NCBI RefSeq assembly: GCF_003255815.1
Contig: NC_037673.1
Coordinates: 160,744,793-160,808,792, forward strand
From: Theropithecus gelada
Lineage: Eukaryota > Chordata > Mammalia > Primates > Cercopithecidae
Reading direction: 5' to 3'
DNA length: 64,000 bases
Position numbers and translations under genes: made by a program. Position 1 is the stretch's first letter. Each line of letters begins with the position of its first letter. The notes beneath the pieces are model-generated. The model had not been told where the DNA came from, searched no databases, and worked only from the letters and a program-made list of their open reading frames with translations. Positions 32,296 to 44,258 of this stretch are shown here, in pieces.

Positions 32296-33148
32296 CAAGA
32301 GGGATGTATGTATTTATATGTGTGTGTTTGTGTAGTTGGTGTGGGGTGGTCTGTCTTCTATGGGGATTTGTGAAAGATAGAGAAGGTTGGAGTCACCATG
32401 TACATAGTATAAAATACATTCAGCCATTCTCGTTAAGTCTAAATTAAAAATAGTTTCCCCCATCCTCTTAAGTGCCTTTTACTAAAAATTATATTGCTTA
32501 GGTATCTTAACTATTTCTGCAAGATTGCCTCTTGACTTCAGAAATGAGACAAAATATTTTTTCCTTTATCGTTTTAGAAGAAGGTAGGCAATATAAGGAC
32601 CAAAGCTAAGAAATACTCATGATATTAAAAAAAGTTATTGACAAACTAAGAAATCAGCAGTTTCAATCCTCAAGTCTTCTACTGACTCCATGTTCAATTC
32701 AGTCACCTAAAAAATGCATTTCCAAATCAACTTACGATTTTCACTAGTACTAAGGGGAAAAACCCTAGTGCAATATAAGAAAATTTTAAGGGATTGTTTT
32801 AATTTGGCATGCCAAATTTAATGTAACTGAAAATATTCATTGAACACGTTCAGAAATGTCCGGTTAACCCTGAATTAAGAGCAATAGGTCAACCATAACA
32901 CATTTTCTAATAATTCTGACTTTAGTTAAGATTCAAACAAGTTTGGCAGAACATCAATATCAGTCCCAACACAAACTCTGGTTTAGAGGTTCTTCATTCT
33001 ATTTTACAATATTATCTGTGTATCTATGAAGTAGAGATCCAGCATGGCAGACCCTCAGTATACAACAAGAGAAAGTGACCGTCAATGAGTCAGTAAATTC
33101 TCTTATTCAGTATTGGCTTGAGGAGCTCTTTCATTCAAGACTTTTCAA

Positions 33149-33150
<2 letters not shown>
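32296..33150. other. unique DNA with an 18-bp perfect palindrome
   Basis: No gene. AATTTGGCATGCCAAATT at 32801-32818 is an exact palindrome. Confidence 0.6.

Positions 33151-33187
<37 letters not shown>
33151..33187. repeat. (CA)n microsatellite
   Basis: About 18 CA units, uninterrupted. Confidence 0.98.
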
Positions 33188-33189
<2 letters not shown>

Positions 33190-33345
33190 TTTAGGAGAGT
33201 GAAATGTTTTTTACTAAATATTTAACATTAGTAATATGCAAATACTAACAACAATTTTGTGGATATTTAATCTGTGCCAACTTTTTGCTAAGCACTTTAA
33301 GTATATTGACTTAATGTATTCCATATGAAGTAGATAGCATTATAC

Positions 33346-33666
33346 TTTTTTTGTTTTTGTTTTTGTTTGTTTGTTTGGTTTTGAGACAGAGTCACACTTT
33401 GTCGCCCAGTCTGGAGTGTAGTGGCGTGATCTTGGCTCACTGCAACCTTCATCTCCCAGGTTCAAGCAATTCTTCTGCCTCGGCCTCCCAAGTAGTTGGG
33501 ATTACAGGTGTGTGCCACCATGCCTGTCTAATTTTCTTATGTTTTTAGTAGAGACGGGGTTTTGCCATGTTGGCCAGGCTGGTCTGGAACTCCTGGCCTC
33601 AAGTGATCCACCCACCTCAGTCTCTCAAAGTGCTGCAATTACAGGCATGAGCCACTGTGGTCAGCC
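33346..33666 (-). mobile_element. Alu, antisense
   Basis: A full dimer with a (GTTTTT)n/(GTTT)n-type tail at 33346-33380 and its 5' end at 33666. Confidence 0.95.
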
Positions 33667-33896
33667 TAATTTTATTTTTAACAATGAAGAAAGGGAATCA
33701 AAAATTTTGACTAATGTTTCTGTGAAGTCAAAGCCTAGGCCCTCAATGTATATTGATACACATGAGTAGAAACTGGCATAACAATTGGAGTATATTCATG
33801 AGCGTACCTGTGTTTTCTCTTAAATTATGGGTCTCTTTTCCACAGAGTTTGGGAGTAGTCCTTTGGTATGGGGCTGAGGAAAGAGCAGCAGAGCTC

Positions 33897-34454
33897 TGTT
33901 GTTGGGGTCCATGCTGGGGGTGGTGGAGAATGAAAGAACACACAAAAGACAAAGACACACAGAGAACATGGCGGCCACACTCAGAGCCTCCGCCTCACTT
34001 TATTTATACTCCATAAACCCCACGTCAGCAGAAAGAATGCAATGCAAAACAAACTTTCTTTTCCCACATGTAACCTTCTACTCAGTTCCTTGTTTCTATG
34101 CTCTTCCTTATCTGCCCGCCTTCTTGGCGCCTACGGGAGTTCATTAAAAGTTCAATTGGAGATACTGTCCTTGAGCCCTATCTATTCTCAGCATACTGTT
34201 TTCAAAGGCCCCTGCACTCTGTCTCTAAAGTTAATGACCATTCTCTCCTCATCCTACAGCTCTATCCTCTTTTGACTCCTAACCTTGACACAGCCTTTCT
34301 TAGGCTCCTTTTATTTAGATATTGTACTCTTCAGAAATTTGCCCTTCATTCTTTCTTCTTTGGTTTTATAAATCCCTCTTAAGAATATGATGTAGTCTTG
34401 GTCTTCAGTGATGTAAGACCAATAGATTTATGTTTTGAACTCCACTTCTTTCCA
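33897..34454 (-). mobile_element. solo LTR, ERVK-like, antisense
   Basis: A 558-bp element with TG...CA ends in minus orientation (starts TGGAAAGAAG, ends CCCCAACAACA). A 6-bp TSD flanks it, 'gagctc' (33891-33896) and 'gagttc' (34455-34460), 5 of 6; a 6-bp TSD fits class II (ERVK) integration. On the minus strand TATAAATAAAG (near 34008-33998) combines a TATA box and poly(A) signal, followed by a T/GT-rich stretch, as in betaretroviral LTRs. No gag, pol or env lies next to it, so this is a recombined solo LTR. The family name is not certain. Confidence 0.75.
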
Positions 34455-34494
34455 GAGTTCCGTATGTGTAGGCCAAATGAAATCCTCTGAATAT

Positions 34495-34509
34495 CCCATA
34501 TGCATTTTA
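34495..34509. repeat. left TSD of the twin-primed L1
   Basis: 'cccatatgcatttta' pairs with 'cccacatgcatttta' at 36729-36743 (14 of 15). Confidence 0.85.
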
Positions 34510-34857
34510 TTTTATTTTTTCCTAGGTTATTGGGGTACAGGTAGCATTTGGTTACATGAGTAAGTTCTTTAGTGGTGCTTTGTGAGATTTAGGTGCACTC
34601 ATCACTCAAGCAGTATACACTGCACCCTATTTGTAGTCTTTGATCCCTCATCCCTGTCTCACCCTTCCCCTCAAGTCCCCAAAGTTCACTATATCATTCT
34701 TATGCCTTTGAGTTCTCATGGTTTAGCTCACTTATCAGTGAGAACATAGGATGTTTGGTTTACCATTCCTGAGTTATTTCACATAGAATAAGTCTCCAGT
34801 CTCAACCAGGTCTCTGCAAAGGCCATTCATTCCTTTTTATGGCTGAGTAGTATTCCA

Positions 34858-34859
<2 letters not shown>

Positions 34860-34905
<46 letters not shown>
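34860..34905. repeat. (GT)n microsatellite inside L1
   Basis: About 22 GT units, grown from the 'tgtgtatata' stretch of antisense L1 ORF2. Confidence 0.98.
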
Positions 34906-34909
<4 letters not shown>

Positions 34910-35330
34910 ATCAGTTTCTTTATCCACTCATTGATTGATGGGCATTTGGGTTGGTTCCACGATTTTGCAGTTGCAAACTGTGCTGCTATAAAGATATGTG
35001 TGCAAGTATCTTTTTTGTATAACAACTTATTTTCATATGGGTAGATACCCAGTAGTGGGATTGCTGGATCAAATGGTACTCCTACTTTTAGTTATTTAAG
35101 GAATCTCCACATTGTTTTCCATGGTGGCTGTATTAGTTTACATTCCACCAGCAGTGTAGCAGTGTTCTCTGTTCACCACATCCACACCAACATCTATTAT
35201 TTTTTGACTTTTTGATTATGGCCATTCTTGGAGAAGTAAGGTGATATTGCATTATGGTTTTGATTTGCATTTTCCTGATTATTAGTGATGTTGAGCATTT
35301 TTTTGTATGTTTATTGGCCATTTGGGTATC

Positions 35331-35594
35331 TTCGTGCGGTGGCTCATGCCTGTAATCCTAGCACTTTGGGAGGCCAAGGTGGGCGGATCATGAAGTCAGG
35401 GGATTGAGACCATCCCGGCCAACATGGTGAAACCCTGTCTCTATTAAAAATACAAAAATTAGCTGGATGTGGTGGTGCACACCTGTAATCCCAGCTACAC
35501 AGGAGGCTGTGGCAAGAGAATCACTTGAACCCAAGAGGTGGAGATTGCATTGAGCCAAGATCTCACCACTGTACTCCAGCCTGGTAACAGAGAC
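35331..35594 (+). mobile_element. Alu without head, tail or TSD, inside L1
   Basis: Alu sequence from 'gcggtggctcatgcctgtaa' to 'ctccagcctggtaacagaga'. It lacks the first few bases of the Alu and the whole A tail. It abuts L1 directly on both sides ('catttgggtatcttc' and 'ccactttttgatggg'). About 30 bp of L1 expected between these points are missing, and no duplication is present. Confidence 0.9.
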
Positions 35595-35788
35595 CACTTT
35601 TTGATGGGATTTTTAATTTTTTCCTTACTGATTTGTTTGAGTTCATTGTAGATTGTGGATATTAGTCCTTCATCAGATGTATAGATTGTGAAGATGTTCT
35701 CCCACTCTGTGGATTGTCTGTTTACTCTGCTGACTGTTCCTCTTGCTGTGCAAAAGCTCTTTAATTACATCTCAGCTATTTATCTTTG

Positions 35789-35808
35789 GGTTTTTTTTTG
35801 TTTGTGCT

Positions 35809-35840
<32 letters not shown>

Positions 35841-36120
35841 GATGCAGTCTCACCCTGTTGCGAGGCTGGAGAGCAGTGGCGCGATCTCGACTAACTGCAG
35901 CCTTCGTCTCCTGGGTTCAAACGATTCTTCTGCCTCAGCCTCCTGAGTAGCTAGGACTGCAAGTGCGCACGTGCCAGCATACCCAGCTAATTTTAGTAAT
36001 TTTAGTAGAGATGGGGTTTCACCATGTTGGCCAGGCTGGTCTCGATTTCTTGACTTCATGATCTGCCCGCCTCAGCCTCCCAGAGTGCTGGAATTCCAGA
36101 CATGAGCCACTCTGCCAGCC
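35789..36120 (-). mobile_element. Alu, antisense, inside L1
   Basis: A full dimer with a long (TTTTC)n tail (35789-35840) and TSD 'ttatctttg' at 35780-35788 and 36121-36129 (exact, 9 bp), which is L1 sequence. It therefore inserted after the L1. Confidence 0.95.
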
Positions 36121-36743
36121 TTATCTTTGTTTTTATTGCATTTGTTTTTGGGTTCCTGGTCGTGAAATCCTTCCCTATGCGAATATCTAGAAGGGGTTTT
36201 TCCAATGTTATCTTCTAGAATTTTTATAGCTTCAGGTCTTAGATTTAAGTCCTTAATCCATTTTGAGTTGATTTTTCTATAAAGTGAGAGATGAGAATTC
36301 AGTTTCATTCTCTTCCATGTGGCTAGCCAATTATCCCAGCACTATTTGTTGAAAAGGTTGTCCTTTCTCCACTTTATGTTTTTGATGGAAACACATCCCA
36401 TGCTCATAGATGGTTAGAATCAATATTGTGAAAATGACCATACTGCCAAAAGCAATCTAAAAATTCAACACAATTCCCATCAAAATACTACCATCATTCT
36501 TCACAGAATTAGAAAAAACAATTCTAAAATTCATGTGGAACCAAAAAAGTGCCTGCATATCCAAAGCAAGACTAAGTAAAAAGAACAAATCTGGAGACAT
36601 CACACTACCTGATTTCAAACTATACGATAAGGCCATAGTCACCAAAACAGCACAGTACTGGTATAAAAATAGGCACATAGACCAATGGAACAGAATAGAG
36701 AACCCAGAAATAAACCCAAATACTTACACCCACATGCATTTTA

Positions 36744-37244
36744 AATTAAGTGTTCAAATCTAACTTTATTTCCTAAATGTACTCACCTTTCATATTTCTG
36801 GTTTCAATTAATGGCATTGATACCCAAATCAGTGAGCTGATTAGAGATTAAGTTATTTGAGTTATTCCTCATATCTTCTGAGTCACTAAACTTTGTCAAT
36901 CTTGCTTTTAAAATATTTCCTTGACATTCATCATCAAAAAATCATATTTTCACCTAAGTATTATGTGTAATATATTATTCTACTAACCCAAAATTCCTCC
37001 TCTCTACTGCCATTAAAATTATTTTGACAAGAAAAACTAAAAATAATTTGTCCCTCTTCCTTCCTAAAACATTCTTATGGCTGTATTGTTTACAGGAGTA
37101 GTTGTCACATTGGACTAAAGAATTTCCTGAGGTATGGAGAATATGGACATAGAAAGGATCCAGAAAGGACCTAGAAATATCACATATGCTATTTCCCAAC
37201 CTAATCTGTCCATCTGTGGCTTAAGTGTCATGCTTTATCAGCCT
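36744..37244. other. unique DNA
   Basis: Nothing recognised. Confidence 0.5.
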
Positions 37245-37255
37245 TTTCCTATTTT

Positions 37256-37547
37256 ATTTATTTATTTGAGACAGAGTCTTGCTCTGTCACTCAGGCTGGA
37301 GTGCAGTGGTGGATCTTGGCTCACTGCAATCTCTGCCTCCCTGGCTCAAGCAGTTCTCCTGCCTCAGCGTGCCAAGTAGCTGGGACTACAGGCCTTTGCC
37401 ACCATGCCTGGCTAATATTTGAACTTTTAGTTGGGATGGGTTTTCGCCATGTTGGCCAGACTGGTCTCAAAATCTTGACCTCAGGTCATCTGCCTGCACC
37501 GGCCTCCCAAAGTGCTAGGATTACAGGCATGAACCACCACGCCCCCC
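37256..37547 (-). mobile_element. Alu, antisense
   Basis: A full dimer with a (TTTA)n tail. The probable TSD is imperfect ('tttcctatttt' near 37245 and 'tttccccatttt' near 37549). Confidence 0.93.
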
Positions 37548-38504
37548 ATTTCCCCATTTTTTGTTTTAAAGGCATATTGCACCAGCAAGCAAAAAAACCT
37601 GGGTCTCAACTAAATAGCCACTCAGAATGTTGTTAGTCTGAGAAAGTGAATCAACCTAATGACTACATAACAAATAGCTTTGTGAACTGGTGGTTTTTCA
37701 TATTTTGTTTTTAACAAAATTTACCTGGTAGACCACTACAAATAATGTTGGAGGTGCATAGTTATGTGATTTTTGACGTAAAACCCAGAAGATTTCATAA
37801 GAATTGAGTGCCAGGGGAGTATGTTTTTTATACCCATTTACATGTTAATTATTAAATTCTCAAGACTTAAACCCATAAATGAAAAATAAGCACAGATTTG
37901 ATGCTTATTCTAGCAATCACACATTTTTATTCATGGATATATGAACTACTTATTAAAGGTCTTGGGGTTAGTAAATAATATAGCACAAATCAAATGTTGC
38001 TATTTTGATTGAAATTTTTAATATTTTATGTTGCATACAAACATGCTAAAAATTCAGTCTAGAGGAAAATAATGTCAATGTCTTATGGATATAACATTTT
38101 TTAGAAACTATTATTATGTCAGAGCAAACTTTTAAAATATTTTGGAATAAAAATATAAGAAAAATAATTGTGTAGGGAAAGTGGAATAGAACTATGAATT
38201 AAAGAAGAAAAATTAGTGGTATAAAGTTTTCAGCTATTAAAGGAGGACTGTTCATGTATTTTCAAACAATATAGTTTTCATATTAATTATAATAATTGAA
38301 TTTTTTTCAATATGTTTAAGTTTTATTTTAAATGTAGTGTTATTTATAAATTCCTAGAAATACAGTCCTTGTTATTTAAACTTAATTGAAAAGTTCAAGA
38401 CCACATAATTTTAGGGGATTTGCAAAAAACCATATAAACCACTGAACCACAGAATCAAGTCAAAATTCCATATTTATATATATATATAGTGATCATTTTA
38501 ACTT
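37548..38504. other. unique AT-rich DNA
   Basis: No gene or repeat that I can name. A short TA run lies at 38474-38490. Confidence 0.5.
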
Positions 38505-38709
38505 TCTAATCTCATGTCCCACCACTTATATCATCTACTCCACCTACACCTGAGTTTCCTTTGGAGTGTCATTGGTCTCAAAGATTCTGTTTCTTCTACT
38601 TGGGATCATCTTCTATTTCCTTTTTACTAAACAGAAATTGTATGTCACGTTTATGCCAGTTGCCTGACACAGTCTCTGTCACACTGTAGATTCACATTAA
38701 TAAGAATAG

Positions 38710-38865
38710 TTATAATTTATTGAATGCAGTGAGCAGTAGACTAAGCATTGTGCACGCCCCAGCTGTTTTAATCCTCACAACAACCCTAACAATGACAGAA
38801 CTGAGTCCCAGAGAGATCTGAAAACTTACCTAAAGTCAAGGAGGAAATGAGCCTTGTTGATTAAA
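38710..38865 (-). mobile_element. MIR, antisense
   Basis: 'ttgaatgcagtgagcagtag', 'taatcctcacaacaaccct' and 'gagtcccagagagatctgaa' follow antisense MIR closely. Confidence 0.75.
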
Positions 38866-39009
38866 TGAATAACCAAATAAATGCTTGGCTGCTAATACTT
38901 TTATCTCATTTCAACTGTTTCTGTGACTTTGGATTTCTTTGGATGTACAATTTCTATAAACTAGTCCAGGCCCTGTGAACAGTTGTATGTTGTTTGTTTT
39001 GCTTTTATT

Positions 39010-39175
39010 AGGAAATGTCATTACACTTTGTTGTAATTACCGTTTAATGTCCCTCTCCTTGACAAATGATAAGCTTGATTGAGTCAGGGATCATGAATAC
39101 CATATTCATCACGCCCAGCATTGTACACAGTGCCTGGCATATACTGTGTTCTCAGTAATACATATTGAATTAACA
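39010..39175 (+). mobile_element. L2 3'-end fragment
   Basis: 'gataagcttgattgagtcag', 'gcccagcattgtacacagtg', 'cctggcatatactgtgttct' and 'cagtaatacatattgaatta' match the sense L2 3' end. Confidence 0.7.
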
Positions 39176-41104
39176 AATATTCTACTACATTTTAGAAGGA
39201 ATTTTTAATCAACCCTGATGGTTGTAGATCATTAGGCACATTATTCTCTAATACAATGCTTCATTTACTTTAGAAATCCTTGTGTCACTTTCTGATCCTG
39301 TCATAACCAAATATTCCAAAATTATTCTTTAATTCACATTTCTCTGTATATTGACTATTCCTATCTCTACTTAATTTATTTACAAAGGAGACTCTGTCAC
39401 CACTGAAGATGGAATGCCCATATCACTGAACATAAATATAGTAAAAGTACATACCAAAACAAGTAGTGTTATTAAAATCCAGCTAACCATTGTCATCAGC
39501 TATGCTTGAGGTTCCATCTCCTTCTGTTAAAGAGAAAGATTGCCAACAATTAAGGAGGACTTAAAGACAGACTAACACCAAATTATTACTTTCGCCTATT
39601 TAATCATGATCGAAAAAGCATTAAAAATAGACTCATGTTTCTCCTTTATGTGATTCTACTTAGCTTAATGACATTCCTGTGTGCCTTCGGAAATCGTCTT
39701 GGACACTGTACTAGATGGGGCTTGTAAAATGTTTAGCCCAATATCTGGCACATCCTATGTATTTTAAAAAATTACTTATTTTTATAAATATCCCACACTT
39801 TGAAAAAATGACGTATATAAAACTATCTTGCTTCTAATGAATAGTATCAAATGGAACCTCAGTGTCAAGAGTTGTAGATCATTGAGATTGCCAAACCTTT
39901 TAAAGTATTTCCTGCCTACTGCATATGTGCGAATATTTATAAGATTTCTAGCAAAGAAAAGCACTGAACATTTCTTGAAAGTATTAAAGTAAATTGAAAA
40001 AAGAGTCAGAAGGGGAACTACATTGAGTTTGATTCACTAAGAAGGCAGAACCTACTGGATCAATGAGTACCTTCAACAGAGTCAGAGTTAAGCTTGTCTC
40101 AAGATGACACACTATTAAGCAAAGAGCAATGATGTGTAACAATTTCTGGAAACTAAAAGGAAAGAAAGGGAATTGCACTTCTGGCCACTTTTTCACAGTT
40201 ATTCCAGAAGTGCATATTCTTGATATTTAAGAGACTAGGGATTAAAAGTTTATTGTTTGATATAGATACTGCTGAAAAATTTTATTTCCCATCATATTTA
40301 ATATTCACAAATGATATGTTTATTAAAATATACAGTAAATTTCTTTAAAAGTCCCACATATTTTATACTACCAAAGTTGTTACACCTTCCACATTTTAAT
40401 AATTTCTTTGCATTAAAAACCAAAACTCAGAAGTATCAAGATCTCCCATAAATATTCTAATTTATGTGAATCTCATACCTAGACAAGGAGAAAATTAAGC
40501 TAAAATATTTGTGAATTCATAAAAGCAACCCATTTATATGACTAAAAAGATGCATATGTAACTTTAGTTTGGTTAATTGACGCCATCCATAGAAAAGATG
40601 CTGCCAGTACACTCTAGAATGCTCAGTTGACGTTGATATTTCAAAAAAGATACGGTAATGGAGTTTACTATAATTAACAATGAAAGAGTGAGAATTATTG
40701 GAAATTCACAAATTGAACCAGCACAGTCTATTTATCAACTTCCTGTTTGAACTGTGCTTCTCATTTAACATATAAACACTGCCTGTGCCAGTACTTTCCT
40801 CTCTCTAAAATTGCCATAACCTTGTTTCAGAGAAATCTGCAGTCTATGAAGTTTGCCTTAAAAGAACAAGGCTGTCCATTCTCAAAATAGCTAATGTGTA
40901 TATGGAATATCCAGAAATCCTATTTACTGAGGGAGTCAGTCAAATCATTTGGAGACTAGTGTTTGTTTTGGAGGCCTTTAATAAACTATTAACAAGTTTA
41001 AAAGAAAGAAGTATTTGCAAAGTTTGTTTCTTATATTTTGAAATACGCAGTTGCTGAAAATAGTTACTTGGTTCATAAACTGGCTCATTAGGCTCATAGT
41101 TTAT
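39176..41104. other. unique DNA
   Basis: No gene is supported. A further MIR/L2-like scrap is possible at 39700-39770 ('gcccaatatctggcacatcc'). Confidence 0.45.
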
Positions 41105-41750
41105 TTTTTATTTGATTTTTATTGTAGTAAAAGAAACGATAAAATTTACCATTTTTACCATTTTTAATGTACAGTTTGGTGCCATAAAGTACATTCACAT
41201 TGTTGTGAAACCTTCATCACCATACATCTTGCAAAACTCAAACTGCATTTATTAAACAGTAACCCCCTATTCCCTCCTCCCCTCAGCCCCTCATAATCCC
41301 CATTCTATTTTCTTTCTCTATGAATTTGAATACTCTTGGTACGATATATAACATATTTAAGTGGTACCCAGAGTGGTCAATATTTGTCCTTTGTGACTGG
41401 TTTATTTCTTTTTGCATAAAGTTTTCAAGGTTCATCTATGTTGTAGTATGTATCAGAGTTTCCTTCCTTTTTAAGGCTCAATAACATTCCATTGTATGTA
41501 TACACCACATTTTGTTTCTCTATTTATTTGCTGATGGACACTTGAGTTGGGTCCACTTTTTGGCTATTGTGAATAATGCTTCTATGAACATGGGTGTACA
41601 AATATCTGTTAAGTCCCCATTTTCAGGTCTGTTTGTTTTTTTGTCTATATCCAGAAATGGAGTTGATGGATCATATTGTAAATTCTATGCTTAATTTCTG
41701 GCGGAACCACCATACTTCCATGTCTCAATTTTATCCAAAGGAACCCATAG
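41105..41750 (-). mobile_element. L1M 3'-end fragment, antisense
   Basis: Antisense of an old L1: 'aatgtacagtttggtgccat', 'cattcacattgttgtgaaac', 'ggctcaataacattccattg', 'gctgatggacacttgagttg' and 'cttctatgaacatgggtgta'. The order matches L1MB/L1MC-type 3'UTR to ORF2. ORF2 is degenerate. Confidence 0.85.
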
Positions 41751-41784
41751 GCTTTTTTCCTGTTGTCCTTTTCACAGTCTGCAT

Positions 41785-41815
<31 letters not shown>

Positions 41816-41832
41816 TACGCACACACAAACAC
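41785..41832. repeat. (CA)n microsatellite
   Basis: CA run with ATAC interruptions near 41811-41820. Confidence 0.97.
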
Positions 41833-43494
41833 ACCCTTCCTGTCCTCTTTATTCAGATTGGCTTTAGCAGGGAAGAGTCATTATAAAGCTCATTAATCTT
41901 CATTTGTCACAGCAAGATTCATTTTATAGGACTGAAAGATGCAGAAATGGAACCACACAGCACTTTGTCAGCAGCTAGGATTTCTGAATGTGATGCCGAG
42001 TGAAAATTAAACACAAGAGACCAGACAGCAGCTCTAATAACTCAGTAATTTCTAAATAAATAGACTGAGATTGATGGAACTGAAAACAGTTTTCTCTAAC
42101 AAGGGAAAGTATGCAGGGTAGTAATATTTGACTCAAATATGCTTTGCAAAAGGGATTAGGATTCCTGAAAGCCTCTCATTTCCCCATCAGAGAATTTGTT
42201 TCTTCTATCAGTCAAATGGTGGTTAATTATCACATTTCAAGGAGCAGCTCATTAATTCATTAACTAAAAATAACTAGATATTTATGTAGGAAGATAACAC
42301 ATAATAACCGATAACTTGAATAGCTCTGCCAATGGAAATTGTCTTCCAATTTCATGAAAGTTTCAGGAGGTGATTCCACACTAAAAGTTTATGCCAATTG
42401 TTAACTTCCACTTCAAGAATTTAAGAATTTTGGAATGAAATAAATTTAAAACTACATCCCCAAGGGAAATTATTTTATCTCTGTTTGATTAGCTTTGTTT
42501 GGCAGTTTGATACTGACAAAGAAAGGTACAATTGGGAATAAGAGGCTGGCGAGGAAACAAATAAACTACTGTATTAAAATGCCAGTTAAGGCAAGCACTT
42601 TAAGGAAAAAAAGTGGGGGAAATGCACTAAGATAACTGAGAACTTTATTTTTCCCCTTGTCAATTCTAAAAATTTCCCCCAGGATCAGGAAAAAAACTTT
42701 AAGACACATATATTTAGTATACTGTTTAAAAAATGATGTAAACGTAAAAGTTAACTCTTTTACGTTTAAAACTCAATGATTGAAAAGGTTACTTTGTTTC
42801 TCCTTGTTTCACTATAAAATGTTTACCAAAGAGTATGGTGATATATTTATGATAAATTAAGGAATAGTCATTAAACACACACCAGTATCCACCACTCAAC
42901 CAAAAATGTATAATTTTAATGTAGAGAAAACTTATACTTCAAGTTTCATGATAGATGTTACTGGTGTTTTTCTAGCACAGACACAATTTCAACTACTGTT
43001 TTATGTATTACATATAGGAATAAAGTTTTGGCCATTTAGAAAGGGAGATTTTTAAAGGAGGGGGTTTAAACTTAATCTGCATAACAATTTACATAATCCT
43101 AAAATCCTGCTTACCCTTATCACAGAAAGGGAGAGCAATCTCCTCAAAGATGTCTGACATCCTACACAGATATGAAGGGCTTCCACCTTTGCCCCAGTTC
43201 CTGCATTTTCCTTTGCCTAACTCAAGCACTGCAAAGATCTGTTCCCTGTTATAAATCTGTTTGGAGAATGTAGTTTAATTTAAAGTTTCCTTTTTATATC
43301 TCTGCAACTTTAACAAAGACAAAGACTTACAATATGGAGGTATTACTATTGAGAGTTGGCCCTATGTCAGAGTAAAGCTAAGTTTGACTTACAACAACCT
43401 TTCAGTTTTCACTACTATACTATAATCAAATGAATTTGAGACATGTGTTATCCAAACTGTGAGCATATACACATGCTGTTTCTTCTGCTTTTTC
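41833..43494. other. unique DNA with a strong short hairpin
   Basis: No gene. An exact 11-bp inverted repeat (AAACGTAAAAG / CTTTTACGTTT) with a 6-nt loop lies at 42740-42767. Confidence 0.5.
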
Positions 43495-43800
43495 CAGGGT
43501 TACCTTCTCTTTGTCTTTCAGCTCAGTGATCACTTCCTCCAGGAAGCCTTTCTTGATCCTATAAGTGCGGAATAAGTTGCTATTCTTCTGTCCTCATATT
43601 ATTTCTTGTATTCCCCACTCAGTAACTACCAGTATAATATCACACTGTATTGTGATTGTCAGTGAATTCTTTGCATTTCTCCTCACTAGATCTACTAGCT
43701 TTGAAATGGCAGAGACTTTACATGTTACAAGTTATGGCCCAATAACTTAGCACAGTGCTTGCCTTATAGCTGACATTTATTGCACAATATCATTAATCTC
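43495..43800 (+). mobile_element. L2 3'-end fragment
   Basis: 'ctcagtgatcacttcctcca', 'aggaagcctttcttgatcct', then 'cacagtgcttgccttatagc' and 'tgacatttattgcacaat' follow the L2 3' end (aaatgtcacctcctcagggaggcc ... acagtgcctggcacatagt). Confidence 0.75.
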
Positions 43801-43989
43801 TCTGAATAAAAACACCCATTCTGTATCTGCACAAAATTGCCTACATTTGGCATTTAAAAAACTTAGCTTACGTTTGTCAGTTTTTACAGCACAGCTTCTG
43901 AGTCTAGAAGCACAGATAGACACATTTTTTAGAAGTGTTGTATTGCCTCACCCTTAAAAGTATAGTCTTTTTGAACTAATGAATTTAGA

Positions 43990-44145
43990 TGAGTGTTTCT
44001 CAGAATTTAATGGGCATAACAGTATCATGGGGAACCTGTTAATATTGACATTCTGATTCAGTAAGTCTGCGATAGGACCTGAAATTCTGTGTTTATAACA
44101 AGCTCCCAAGTGTTACAATGCTACTGCCGTTCACCATTTCATCAT
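43990..44145 (+). mobile_element. MER5-type DNA transposon fragment
   Basis: 'tgtttctcagaatttaatgg', 'cattctgattcagtaagtct' and 'aacaagctcccaagtgttac' match MER5 (hAT-Charlie) non-autonomous elements. Confidence 0.8.
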
Positions 44146-44175
44146 CTATAGTTATTTCCTTAAGATAAATATATA

Positions 44176-44258
44176 AAGAAATGTCCAAAAAGAATGAGAA
44201 GAAGGAAGAGAAAGAGAAGTAATAGGAATCAGGGAAGAAGAAGAAGAAGAGGAAGAAC
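44176..44258. repeat. GA-rich low-complexity tract
   Basis: Purine-rich with a perfect (GAA)n run at 44235-44252. Confidence 0.8.

Larger units (their letters stand above)
34510..36728 (-). mobile_element. twin-primed (5'-inverted) primate L1, 5' truncated
   Basis: The 3' part is antisense: T-rich tail at 34510, 3'UTR ('ttggttacatgagtaagttc', 'aagcagtatacactgcaccc'), then ORF2 through about 36386. There the orientation flips: 36389-36728 is sense ORF2 ('catcccatgctcatagatgg' ... 'gaacagaatagagaaccc'). Aligned on the full L1 in this window, the sense block corresponds to about 20815-21150 and the antisense block begins near 21170, so the two halves are adjacent, the hallmark of twin priming. 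TSDs flank the whole. Two Alus and a GT repeat interrupt it. ORF2 is full of stops. Primate-specific (L1P) age. Confidence 0.9.

Noticed and set aside
33151..33187. Regular repeats as a CRISPR-like array
   Set aside because: Simple (CA)n microsatellite in primate DNA; no spacers or repeats of array form exist in the window.
33753..34382. Overlapping 77-94-aa frames
   Set aside because: They lie across the solo LTR, antisense to its own reading direction, and show no retroviral protein features.
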